This document shows positions 6,255-12,585 of a DNA stretch of 64,000 bases, one piece after another (within the stretch, counting starts at the first letter, position 1; the number at the start of each line of letters is the position of its first letter). This DNA is from a virus, in the IMG/VR virus record IMGVR_UViG_3300042465_002598, positions 1 through 64,000 of that record. One strand, 5' to 3'. The position numbers and the translations under genes were made by a program. Below the pieces are notes generated by a model. It was not told where the DNA came from, ran no database searches, and worked only from the letters and a program-made list of their open reading frames with translations.

Positions 6255-7306
6255 TTCATCACCCAGTGATTGGCACGGACCCAATCGCCAAAGCTCTCGT
6301 TCAGCACGGCCCACTGCTTGCGGGAACGAAGCAACTGCGTGACAAACACGCACTGCATCTCTGTCGGCAGCCGCTTGATGTAGACCATCACGTTGTCGAG
6401 CGTGTCCCTATCGGTACGCATCACTGCACGATAGACGGTCATCATCATGGCCGCAGCGTTGTCGGGCACCTTGGCCTTGTCCGGGGCGTTGATGATCGTT
6501 GCCCAGGCAGGCAGCTTGTCGGCCAGTTCCACGAAGGCCATCAGGTCGAGCGCAGCGCGGGGGCCGAGGTTGCCAGCGATGGCAGCCAGGGTGATGTCGG
6601 CATCACCCACTGCCGTGCGGCGATCCTCACGCAGTTCGATGCTGGCGAGGTACAGCGAGCGGGGCGTGCAGAACGAGCGGCGCTTCTCCCGGGGGTGGAA
6701 CCCGTACGGGAAGTCCTCGGGGCGGTCGTGGTCCTTGAAGCTACCGAAGAGCCGTCCCTGCTCCTCCTTGGCCCAGGCCAGCATCGCCTCGTTCACACCG
6801 TTGGCGAGGCCCCACTCCACCCACTCGTCTGCGGTCGGGTTGCGCATCTCGATGAACGACACACGGTTGCAGGCATGGGCTTGGAAGAGATCACCCACAC
6901 CCTCGGCACCGAGGTTGGTCGCACCGAACACGATGCTGCCCTCGGGCAGAGCCTCTGCACCGACGCGGCGCTCCAGCATGACCGGGAGAAGCGCATTCTG
7001 CACCGGGCGGGACGCCTTGCCGATCTCGTCCAGCAGCACCACCATCGGCTTGCTGCGGTCACCCATGAGCAGTACGTTGGGAAGGAACTCGACCACGCGG
7101 CGCTCCTTGTCGATGGCAGGAATCTGCACATCGCCCACATCCCACTGCGTGCAGTCCACGGTCACCACGTTGTACTTCGTGGTGTTGAACATCTTCACGA
7201 TGCTCGACTTACCGGAGCCCATCGGACCCTCGATGATGTAGGTCTTATCCACACCGTTGATGTTGATGAGCTTGAAAATCTGATTGATGTTGAGCTTGAG
7301 GTTCAT
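6251..7306 (-). CDS. MoxR-type AAA+ ATPase, 351 aa
   Basis: Walker A is GPMGSGKSS at 27-35, Walker B VVLLDEIGKA at 89-98, and sensor 1 GATN at 128-131. The arrangement and length match the MoxR/RavA branch of AAA+ proteins, which work with VWA partners. The gene lies just upstream of the VWA gene, separated only by microprotein B. It probably hydrolyses ATP to remodel a substrate chosen by the VWA protein. Start ATG 7306 follows CTAGGAGTGAACA. No obvious missing motif; activity is likely intact. Confidence 0.85.
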   Translation of the reverse strand: MNLKLNINQIFKLININGVDKTYIIEGPMGSGKSSIVKMFNTTKYNVVTVDCTQWDVGDVQIPAIDKERRVVEFLPNVLLMGDRSKPMVVLLDEIGKASRPVQNALLPVMLERRVGAEALPEGSIVFGATNLGAEGVGDLFQAHACNRVSFIEMRNPTADEWVEWGLANGVNEAMLAWAKEEQGRLFGSFKDHDRPEDFPYGFHPREKRRSFCTPRSLYLASIELREDRRTAVGDADITLAAIAGNLGPRAALDLMAFVELADKLPAWATIINAPDKAKVPDNAAAMMMTVYRAVMRTDRDTLDNVMVYIKRLPTEMQCVFVTQLLRSRKQWAVLNESFGDWVRANHWVMK

Positions 7307-7315
7307 TGTTCACTC

Positions 7316-7543
7316 CTAGAAATTAAAATGACGCCATTCGGGAGAGCGGAAGCCGCCCTCTCCGTTGCCGTAGCCGTCGCCGTAGCTGTCGCCGTAGCCG
7401 TAGCTGTAGCCGTTGCCGTTGCCGTCGCCGTAGCCGTCGCCGTAGCCGTAGCCGTAGCCGTAGCCGTAGCCGTAGCCGGTGCCATGCGTGACAGCGTCGG
7501 CTAGGTACCACAGCAGGCTATTTGATGTGCTTCTTCCACACAT
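7316..7543 (-). CDS. Glycine-rich microprotein C with Gly-Tyr repeats, 75 aa
   Basis: ATG 7543 lies inside the end of the preceding gene. The frame reads MCGRSTSNSLLWYLADAV, then THGTG, about seven Gly-Tyr dipeptides and a longer Gly/Tyr/Asp/Asn array, and ends WRHFNF. The stop TAG starts the TAGGAG site of the AAA+ gene. The array is encoded by GTAGCC-type hexamers, so its length can change without a frameshift. It belongs to the same family as the two microproteins downstream. A GTG frame in another register is open here but encodes an Arg-Leu array and lacks the family head. Confidence 0.5.
   Translation of the reverse strand: MCGRSTSNSLLWYLADAVTHGTGYGYGYGYGYGYGDGYGDGNGNGYSYGYGDSYGDGYGNGEGGFRSPEWRHFNF
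7362..7480. repeat. Hexanucleotide microsatellite (GCCGTA-type)
   Basis: An imperfect array of six-base units (gccgta, with gccgtc, gctgta and gccgtt variants) covers about 120 bases. The purest part, six or more identical units, is at 7440-7477. Because the unit is a multiple of three, gain or loss of units would lengthen or shorten the Gly-Tyr tract of the microprotein on the minus strand. Confidence 0.85.
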
Positions 7544-7781
7544 CGTTGCACTCGATGAAGTGGCACAGCCTCGCCTTGGGCACGAGCACCGTAGGCACCG
7601 GGTCGAGCGCGGTCTCACCGAGCGGGCCTTCAAAGGCCAGTTGGCCGAAACCCTTCGTGGTGCCACTCTTGCGCACGTTGAAGCCGTTGGTCACGGCATA
7701 GTAATAACCGTCGAAGATGATGTTGCCGACGTAGACGAAGCCGTTGTCCACAACGGCGAGTTGGATTCCGAAGTCTTTCAT
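7518..7781 (-). CDS. Hypothetical early protein, 87 aa
   Basis: Unknown. A beta-rich protein (IQLAVVDNGFVYVGNIIFDG; YYYAVTNGFNVRKSG) with a C-terminal helix (RLCHFIECNDVWKKHIK). Start ATG 7781 follows TAGGAGAGAGAA. The 3' end overlaps the start of glycine-rich microprotein C, and the gene lies within the MoxR cassette, between the 312-aa protein and the ATPase. Confidence 0.6.
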   Translation of the reverse strand: MKDFGIQLAVVDNGFVYVGNIIFDGYYYAVTNGFNVRKSGTTKGFGQLAFEGPLGETALDPVPTVLVPKARLCHFIECNDVWKKHIK

Positions 7782-7798
7782 TTCTCTCTCCTAGTGAT

Positions 7799-7812
7799 GC
7801 CCCCGTAGGGGC
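7799..7812 (-). other. Short GC hairpin in intergenic leader
   Basis: GCCCC/GGGGC stem of five pairs with a four-base loop, between the 7830-8768 stop and the 7781 start. There is no U-run after it, so it is not a standard terminator. A close copy lies at 8785-8798. It may mark an RNA-processing or stability element. Confidence 0.45.
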
Positions 7813-7829
7813 GGGTTGAATTGTACGCT

Positions 7830-8768
7830 TTACAGCGCAAACTTGTCGAGGATTTCCTGCATAGCAGTCTTCGTGCTGCGTTGCAGTTCGGGGGACTCCC
7901 TGAGGGAGTCAATGTCGATGCGACTCAGTGCCGTCTCCAGATCACGCCGCGCTTCCTCCAGGCGCGGGTCGTTGGTCACGTTGAGGTCTTTGAGCAGATC
8001 GGTCAGGGCAAGGCCCTGCTCCAGCATGCTGTCGTACAGCTTGGGACGGCGCTTCTTCTTGATCTCGACCGACACCACGGTGCCTGCGTCGTCCGTGGTC
8101 TTGATCTCCTCCACCTGATCCGGGTCGTACGCCAGCACGGCGTCCATGCGCTCACGCACCCACTCGACTTGGGTCTTGACCCGCTCCCACGCGTCGGCCA
8201 CAGCGCCTGACACCCGTTCCGCGATCTGCCGCTCATACTGCTCGGCCAGTTGGTTCTTCGCCTCGTTACCGATGTCCACGCGGAAGTCACCCGACATAGG
8301 CAGGGGCTCGATCACGTACGAGAAGCGGAACTTGGCAGCCACCTCGTCCTCGTGCGGGTACTCGCTGCGGTCGAACAGCGCGCCCATCTCGAAAGCCTGC
8401 TTGCTGATCTCGGTGCTGTAGGTACCGATGAAGGCGCGCACCAGCGCGTTGAAGCGCTGCTCGTACTTGGCAGCCTGACTCGTGATGTCGAGGTACTGGG
8501 CTACGGTGATGAGACGCCGACCGTTGTCGTCCCACGGCAGGGTCACCGTGTTGAACCACTGGCGCACCTCGCCGCGCAGGGACTTGATGGCTTCCAGCGC
8601 AGGGCACTCACTGAACAGGTGCTTGTGCACCGTGGCAGCGCGCTTGCTGCGTGCGCCCTTGGAGACGGCCACCTCCTCGGCAGTCTTCTTGTCTTGCTTC
8701 CGTGCTTCCCACACGGAGATGTTGATGCTGCCCAGCATGGCAGCGGCGGTGATGGATGTGATACTCAT
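7830..8768 (-). CDS. Hypothetical helical protein of the MoxR-VWA cassette, 312 aa
   Basis: First large gene of the cassette. It has no recognisable enzymatic motif. The protein is largely helical and charged, with probable coiled coils around residues 170-215 (EAKNQLAEQYERQIAERV) and in the C-terminal third. Position suggests it is an adaptor or substrate for the AAA+/VWA pair, which is inference from gene order. Start ATG 8768 follows CTAGGAGTTCCC. No membrane segment or signal peptide. Confidence 0.65.
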   Translation of the reverse strand: MSITSITAAAMLGSINISVWEARKQDKKTAEEVAVSKGARSKRAATVHKHLFSECPALEAIKSLRGEVRQWFNTVTLPWDDNGRRLITVAQYLDITSQAAKYEQRFNALVRAFIGTYSTEISKQAFEMGALFDRSEYPHEDEVAAKFRFSYVIEPLPMSGDFRVDIGNEAKNQLAEQYERQIAERVSGAVADAWERVKTQVEWVRERMDAVLAYDPDQVEEIKTTDDAGTVVSVEIKKKRRPKLYDSMLEQGLALTDLLKDLNVTNDPRLEEARRDLETALSRIDIDSLRESPELQRSTKTAMQEILDKFAL

Positions 8769-8784
8769 GGGAACTCCTAGTGAT

Positions 8785-8798
8785 GCCCTCGTAGGGGC
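8785..8798 (-). other. Short GC hairpin in intergenic leader
   Basis: A copy of the 7799-7812 element: GCCCC-TACG-AGGGC with a four-pair stem plus one wobble, ahead of the 8768 gene and followed by ATCACTAGGAG. The whole block, hairpin plus ATCACTAGGAG, is repeated before the 7781 gene. Confidence 0.45.
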
Positions 8799-8804
8799 GG
8801 TGTA

Positions 8805-8821
8805 GTTAAACGGTGTTTAAC
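8805..8821. promoter_or_regulatory. 17-bp palindrome, operator-like
   Basis: GTTAAAC-GGT-GTTTAAC is a perfect 7-bp inverted repeat around three bases. The same element with GCT in the centre occurs at 11426-11442, in the leader of the early transcript. It overlaps the stop codon of the 8817-9047 gene. Probably a dimeric repressor site or a conserved hairpin. Confidence 0.55.
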
Positions 8822-9047
8822 CGAACGTGATGAAACACACAAGGCACGCGCCCATCGGACGCAGTTCGATCATGTCTCCGTGGTCGGTGGTGGTGCAGCG
8901 GCGACCGTTCCACCCGATAAGTGCCTTCACCCTACGGACGACGCTGTAATTGGACAGGCACTCGGGCACTTCCAACTCGTGACGCTTGACCCACGAGTAG
9001 TTAGGCTCGTGCCCGAACAGGTCGGTGACTTCGATGTTGACTTTCAT
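8817..9047 (-). CDS. Hypothetical early protein, 76 aa
   Basis: The start at 9047 is chosen for its GAGAGGAACC site and its ATGA overlap with the upstream gene; the in-frame ATG at 9068 lacks both. The N terminus MKVNIEVTD is echoed by the 20-aa frame at 9866-9928 (MKLNIEVTA). A beta-rich small protein, with GACLVCFITFG at the end. Function unknown. Confidence 0.6.
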   Translation of the reverse strand: MKVNIEVTDLFGHEPNYSWVKRHELEVPECLSNYSVVRRVKALIGWNGRRCTTTDHGDMIELRPMGACLVCFITFG

Positions 9048-9337
9048 GGTTCCTCTCGGTTGCGCCACGGCACGCTTGCCGCTGGCGGTTTGGTAACTGA
9101 CGGCGCCTTGACCAGCAGCTTCAGAAGTTCTCGTTGGGTCCGGGCATCTGCGATGCGCCGAAGTCCGAGGCGCAGGCCGGTTTCGTTTGCATAGAAACGA
9201 TACTCAGAAACAGTCCCGCGCCACCCGGATGTCGGGTGAACGGCGAGCACCTCGCCAACCTCGAGACCATCCGCCAATAGTGGCGACCTGCGGAAGAATG
9301 ACGAGATGCCGATTGGATACTTCAGTGTCAGTTTCAT
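9044..9337 (-). CDS. Hypothetical early protein, 97 aa
   Basis: Unknown. The N-terminal half alternates strand and turn (LTLKYPIGISSFF; VGEVLAVHPTSGWRG). The C-terminal half is helical and basic (LRLGLRRIADARTQRELLKLL). It is coupled to the next gene by ATGA. Confidence 0.6.
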   Translation of the reverse strand: MKLTLKYPIGISSFFRRSPLLADGLEVGEVLAVHPTSGWRGTVSEYRFYANETGLRLGLRRIADARTQRELLKLLVKAPSVTKPPAASVPWRNREEP

Positions 9338-9349
9338 CTCATCATCTCC

Positions 9350-9562
9350 TCAGAACGGCGCCGGCTTGGCCGGCAGGGGTAGTGCGCTGCTGTCCGTGTC
9401 GGAGAACCACTTGGCGAGGATTTCGCGCATGCCTTCAGCCGTGAACCCTGCGGCCATCAAATCGTGCGGGTGCTCGCGGCCAGCTTCAAGCAGCGACCTG
9501 TAGCGGGTCTGCCGCAAGTCGAATCGATCGGGGCCGGCGCAGACAACGTAATAGGTGTTCAT
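9350..9562 (-). CDS. Hypothetical early protein, 70 aa
   Basis: Start ATG 9562 lies one base after the upstream stop, with GGAGGGAGAG in the end of that gene as ribosome-binding site. MNTYYVVCAGPDRFDLRQTR, then a helix (EGMREILAKWFSDTD) and a Pro/Ala tail. Unknown function. Confidence 0.6.
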   Translation of the reverse strand: MNTYYVVCAGPDRFDLRQTRYRSLLEAGREHPHDLMAAGFTAEGMREILAKWFSDTDSSALPLPAKPAPF

Positions 9563-9563
9563 G

Positions 9564-9869
9564 TCACTCTCCCTCCAATGCGTCGATGTACTGCGCCACC
9601 ACGGTGATGGGCACCCAGCCGTACGGGTCTTCGCCGTCCCCATAGGGGTCAAGCAGCGGGTGGTGCGGGCACAACCACATCTCCACGGAGTCCTCGTTGC
9701 AGTAGTGTGAGGCACCCTGCTGGATGGACACCTCCACCCCGTTCTTCGTGACGAAGTAGTTGCGGACGGTGATGTGCTCAAACCCACGCTGCGGGAAGAT
9801 CGCAGGGCTGGACATGTGAATGTTGGCCGGGTCAGCCAGCCAAGCACGGATGCGTTGTTCGGTGGTCAT
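9564..9869 (-). CDS. Hypothetical early protein, 101 aa
   Basis: The N-terminal helix EQRIRAWLADPAN is followed by a beta-rich domain (FEHITVRNYFVTKNGVEVSI) with His/Cys residues (SHYCNEDSVEMWLCPHH) that could bind zinc. Start ATG 9869 overlaps the stop of the 20-aa frame upstream. Function unknown. Confidence 0.6.
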   Translation of the reverse strand: MTTEQRIRAWLADPANIHMSSPAIFPQRGFEHITVRNYFVTKNGVEVSIQQGASHYCNEDSVEMWLCPHHPLLDPYGDGEDPYGWVPITVVAQYIDALEGE

Positions 9870-9928
9870 TGTTCCTCTCCGGGGTTGAGCCCCCTTGCGG
9901 GGGCGGTAACTTCGATGTTGAGTTTCAT
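9866..9928 (-). pseudogene. 20-aa coupled mini-frame, probable gene remnant
   Basis: ATG 9928 overlaps the stop of the 9925-10218 gene (ATGA), and its own stop overlaps the start of the 9564-9869 gene (ATGA). The peptide MKLNIEVTAPARGLNPGEEQ keeps the first seven residues of the 8817-9047 protein almost unchanged. It looks like a gene reduced to its start and end while keeping translational coupling. A perfect six-pair GC hairpin (9889-9904) lies inside it. It could also be a functional leader peptide. Confidence 0.45.
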
Positions 9929-10218
9929 ACCTTATCCAAACCCCGCAGCAGGCGGGAATACTTGTTCATCAAATGCCCACGAAAGAAATCGTGGAACACG
10001 AAGTGCGGGTTCTCCGCATACTGCGCAGCCCAGTCGTAGCTACGCCAGAAGGCAGCCACCCCATCGCGGTTTCGCGTGTAGCCCTTCTTAAGGTCAGCGC
10101 GGAACTTCATACTGCGCATCCACTCGACAGCCTGATCGAAGGCTGTCCGGTTCTCCGCACGCTCACGCAGCAGGTGAAACTCCGTGGCGCTATGCTGGAT
10201 TGACTGGTCGAACGTCAT
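9925..10218 (-). CDS. Hypothetical early protein, 97 aa
   Basis: Start ATG 10218 overlaps the upstream stop. The protein is helical, with many His/Arg/Phe residues (FDQAVEWMRSMKFRADLKKG; AQYAENPHFVFHDFFRGH). No known motif. The longer in-frame extension to 10413 lies inside the zinc-finger gene and is rejected. Confidence 0.6.
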   Translation of the reverse strand: MTFDQSIQHSATEFHLLRERAENRTAFDQAVEWMRSMKFRADLKKGYTRNRDGVAAFWRSYDWAAQYAENPHFVFHDFFRGHLMNKYSRLLRGLDKV

Positions 10219-10421
10219 CTGAAAAACCCTCCTTTGGAGTTCACGCCTTTCAGGTCTTCCTTGTTCGTCAAGAGCACGTAGTTCGATTTGTGCATCGGGA
10301 CGATGGTCCAGTGGGTCCGCTCCTCGCGGGCAGCTTCCTCGCCGCACATCAGGCAGAGCCAGTACCCGAGGGCCACTCGGCGCGGGTCGATATCGTCGCC
10401 GCAGCGGGGGCATTCATTCAT
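10215..10421 (-). CDS. Small zinc-ribbon protein, 68 aa
   Basis: The N terminus has two Cys pairs, C4-P-R-C7 and C23-L-M-C26 (MNECPRCGDDIDPRRVALGY, then WLCLMCGEE), a rubredoxin-like or zinc-ribbon arrangement. The second half (WTIVPMHKSNYVLL) is familiar from phage proteins with the same head. It may bind DNA or a host protein. ATG 10421 follows TAGGAGTGAGAAGCA. Confidence 0.7.
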   Translation of the reverse strand: MNECPRCGDDIDPRRVALGYWLCLMCGEEAAREERTHWTIVPMHKSNYVLLTNKEDLKGVNSKGGFFR

Positions 10422-10450
10422 TGCTTCTCACTCCTAAAAGATCAAACAAC

Positions 10451-10714
10451 TCAGTGGTACGCGATCACTTCGCCGTCAGCGAAGCACGCCTCGATCACCT
10501 GAAACGTGAACGTCGCACGGTCGGCACCCATCGTGCCATCGTCGCCGCGCCAGCAGAACTCGGGGTAACCCGCGTCGATGCACGGGCCGGGAGCGTTCAT
10601 CGTCTCCCACTCATCGATCTCGGCAATCTCTGCGTCGGTGTAGCCCGACGCGTCACCGTTGATGAGGTACGGTGCCCAGTGGATGGGCAGCAGGAAGGTC
10701 TCGGTCTTGATCAC
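10451..10714 (-). CDS. Hypothetical early protein, 87 aa
   Basis: A small acidic protein. The pattern ETFLLPIHWAPYLINGDASG, then AEIDEWE, and ending TFQVIEACFADG recurs in phages and some bacteria as an uncharacterised family. Start ATG 10714 overlaps the upstream stop. It could be a host-interaction protein of DNA-mimic character (many Asp/Glu), but that is a guess. Confidence 0.65.
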   Translation of the reverse strand: MIKTETFLLPIHWAPYLINGDASGYTDAEIAEIDEWETMNAPGPCIDAGYPEFCWRGDDGTMGADRATFTFQVIEACFADGEVIAYH

Positions 10715-10998
10715 GCGCAGTACCTCCCAACGATCACCTCGTCGTCACCGACGAGGCGGAACAGGATGCCGGAGAAAAAGCTATCGGACACGATGCTGTC
10801 CCATCCCTTGAACTGGTCGAAGCCCAACTCGCGGGTGACGGACTGGCTATCGTATACGTCGTACCAGTGGCCTTTGTACTGGACGAAGCGGTACGACAAG
10901 TCGTAGTTCTCGACGTAGTCGAAGTCGAGTTGAGTTTTCGCGGGCAGGTCCGCGAGGCACGCCAGCGGGCGCGGGCGGTTGTTCGTTGTGATGATCAT
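10711..10998 (-). CDS. First gene of the left early operon, 95 aa
   Basis: The start at 10998 (MIITTNNRPRPLACLADLPA) is chosen because GGAGAG lies four bases upstream; the in-frame ATG at 11046 is inside the structured leader and has no site. The protein is acidic and aromatic-rich (QLDFDYVENYDLSYRFVQY; GHWYDVYDSQS). It is the first frame after the strong promoter at 11477-11505, so it should be made early and in quantity, which fits a host-takeover protein. Function unknown. Confidence 0.6.
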   Translation of the reverse strand: MIITTNNRPRPLACLADLPAKTQLDFDYVENYDLSYRFVQYKGHWYDVYDSQSVTRELGFDQFKGWDSIVSDSFFSGILFRLVGDDEVIVGRYCA

Positions 10999-11026
10999 CT
11001 CACTCTCCGGTGTTCGCAGCACGACG

Positions 11027-11099
11027 CTGCTTAGAGCACTCCACACCTCACGCCTGCCTAGGCAGGCAGCGGACGCAAAGCGCGAAGCGCTCTAAGCAG
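11027..11099 (-). promoter_or_regulatory. Structured leader RNA of the left early operon
   Basis: CTGCTTAGAGC (11027-11037) and GCTCTAAGCAG (11089-11099) form a perfect 11-bp stem. Inside it, GCCTGCCTAGGCAGGC (11052-11067) is a 16-bp perfect palindrome and a GCGC-rich hairpin follows. The structure ends about 30 bases before the first start codon. The rest of the leader (11100-11470) has no gene; it contains two TGCAC/GTGCA hairpins near 11140 and 11227. It may be an attenuator, stability element or regulatory RNA. Confidence 0.55.
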
Positions 11100-11425
11100 G
11101 GGGCGTTTAGGCAGGCGAGTATTTCCGAACCTACCATGCACCCCCGTGCAGGATATTTGTAATATCACCGAAGGATTCTTACCCCCAAGTGATACGCAGG
11201 GAGTGTTACGGATTATTCATGATGTGCTGCACCCTTGCACGGGGATACATTCACCTTCTTACCTGCCACAGACCTCTTACTGCGTGATGAAACACGCACG
11301 GGTTGATGTGACTCAGCAATAACACAAGTCATGAACGATAGCGCTGTGGATCACTGCGCGACTGAACACTATGCCTACGGCGCCTCACGGCGTTGATGCG
11401 ATACGTGAATTGTTAGAGAGCGGGA

Positions 11426-11442
11426 GTTAAACGCTGTTTAAC
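11426..11442. promoter_or_regulatory. 17-bp palindrome, operator-like
   Basis: GTTAAAC-GCT-GTTTAAC, flanked by A and T to give a 19-bp palindrome. It lies about 30 bases downstream of the predicted transcription start. A copy differing only in the central base is at 8805-8821. It is a good candidate for a repressor site acting as a roadblock, or an RNA hairpin. Confidence 0.55.
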
Positions 11443-11476
11443 TCGTCGTTGTGTGATTTCCCACCCAACAGACTAT

Positions 11477-11505
11477 ATTGTATCACAAGTAGGGGGTTAT
11501 GTCAA
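11477..11505 (-). promoter_or_regulatory. Sigma70 promoter of the left early operon
   Basis: On the minus strand, TTGACA (11505-11500) is separated by exactly 17 bases from TACAAT (11482-11477). The -35 is perfect and the -10 matches five of six bases. Predicted start near 11470. Transcription goes left through the leader into the 10998 gene and the early block. Confidence 0.8.
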
Positions 11506-11562
11506 GGGTTTAGCGATACCGTCAGTCGGCTGTTTCAACAGTGGGTTATGTCAAGGGTTTAG
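11494..11562. repeat. 20-bp direct repeat carrying TTGACA
   Basis: GGGTTATGTCAAGGGTTTAG occurs at 11494-11513 and again at 11543-11562, 49 bases apart. Both contain a minus-strand TTGACA, but only the first has a -10 at the right distance. The second may be a regulator site or a duplicated, decayed promoter. Confidence 0.75.
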
Positions 11563-11583
11563 TGTTGGGTTTAGTGTTGGTTT

Positions 11584-12585
11584 CTAGTCGGTTTCGGCAC
11601 CTCGGCGACGGCGGGGAACGGGTGTCGGCATGGGCGAAGCAGTGGGATGCTTCTCCCTCCACGCTTCGTAATGATCTTTGATCTCAGGCAGGGTCTTCAG
11701 GATCGCAGGGAGTTCAACGACGGTCATCCCTTCGATCAGTTTCCGCCCTATCTTACTTACGATAACTATGTTACCAGAGATGAAAGGCTTGTTCCTGTCG
11801 TATCTAGCTATACGCGGCGAGTGGAATGACTTACGCAGAACCCAATCGAACTCCTCCCCCGTCGCTGGGCAGTGGGTGGGGTACCCGCCTGGGGCGTACT
11901 CGTCATGCAGGTCGGCCAGAACGAACTTGTGCCCTATGCCTCGCCTGTTTGCGTCTGTACGGCACTCCTCAACGGAGGTTTCGAGCGTCTTCCACTTCAA
12001 CTCATGCTCATACGCCTTGCTGAACTTGTGCGGAGTGGTGTCTCCCTTGGCACGCTGCGCGGTGTTCTCCACTGCTCGCAGGACGGGTATGCCACGCTCG
12101 GTCAGCACCTTACGCACGAGGTCTTCGGATACGCACATGCGGGAGGCAGTGGTCTTCAAGGCGCGGTACCGCACAGCGTCGGGCGTCAACGTGCTGGGGT
12201 CCCGGTCCCGCTGGCGGGTGTACATGCGCTCGATGATGTTGTCACGGGCTCTGCGCAGGGCCTCCTGGGTGGAGGCACCGCCGAAGGCTTTGTAGTGGTC
12301 GTGCGCGACCTGCGCATGGTCGTGGGGCGATATGTTGTGCGCGATGCGTTCGGCGGGGGTGTCAGGGGGGTAGGTGTGAGCAGCGGCAGTGAGGACGCCG
12401 CCGTAGATCGATAGGGGGACGATGAAGTTTTCAAAGGCAGCGTCACCGGAGAAGGCAGGGACGGGCTGGCCCCAGACGGCGCGGGGGTTGAGGGCGTTGG
12501 AGCGGTAGATGACTTGGGGACGGCCATCGGGGGTGGTGCGCACGGTGAGGCGACGGCAGGCGAGGTGGGGGTCGGGGTGCTGCAT
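11584..12585 (-). CDS. HNH-like endonuclease or DNA-binding protein, 333 aa
   Basis: The start at 12585 (MQHPDPHLACRRL) is preferred over 12624 because CGGAG lies upstream. The C-terminal 120 residues carry an HNH-type pattern: HCPATGEEFDW, then ARYDRNKPFISGNIVIVS, where the Asp-Arg, the Gly-Asn and the strand spacing match phage HNH enzymes. The first catalytic His is not clear. The middle has a helical section (RMCVSEDLVRKVLTERGI) that could be an HTH. It sits between the early promoter and the candidate origin. Role: homing or origin-region nuclease, or a regulator that kept the fold. Moderately sure of the family, not of activity. Confidence 0.6.
   Translation of the reverse strand: MQHPDPHLACRRLTVRTTPDGRPQVIYRSNALNPRAVWGQPVPAFSGDAAFENFIVPLSIYGGVLTAAAHTYPPDTPAERIAHNISPHDHAQVAHDHYKAFGGASTQEALRRARDNIIERMYTRQRDRDPSTLTPDAVRYRALKTTASRMCVSEDLVRKVLTERGIPVLRAVENTAQRAKGDTTPHKFSKAYEHELKWKTLETSVEECRTDANRRGIGHKFVLADLHDEYAPGGYPTHCPATGEEFDWVLRKSFHSPRIARYDRNKPFISGNIVIVSKIGRKLIEGMTVVELPAILKTLPEIKDHYEAWREKHPTASPMPTPVPRRRRGAETD

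Noticed and set aside
6266-7504. 412-codon open frame on the plus strand opposite the MoxR gene
   Set aside because: It is the mirror of a clear AAA+ ATPase with intact motifs. Its end is an Ala-Val repeat made by the hexanucleotide array, and it has no ribosome-binding site or family pattern.
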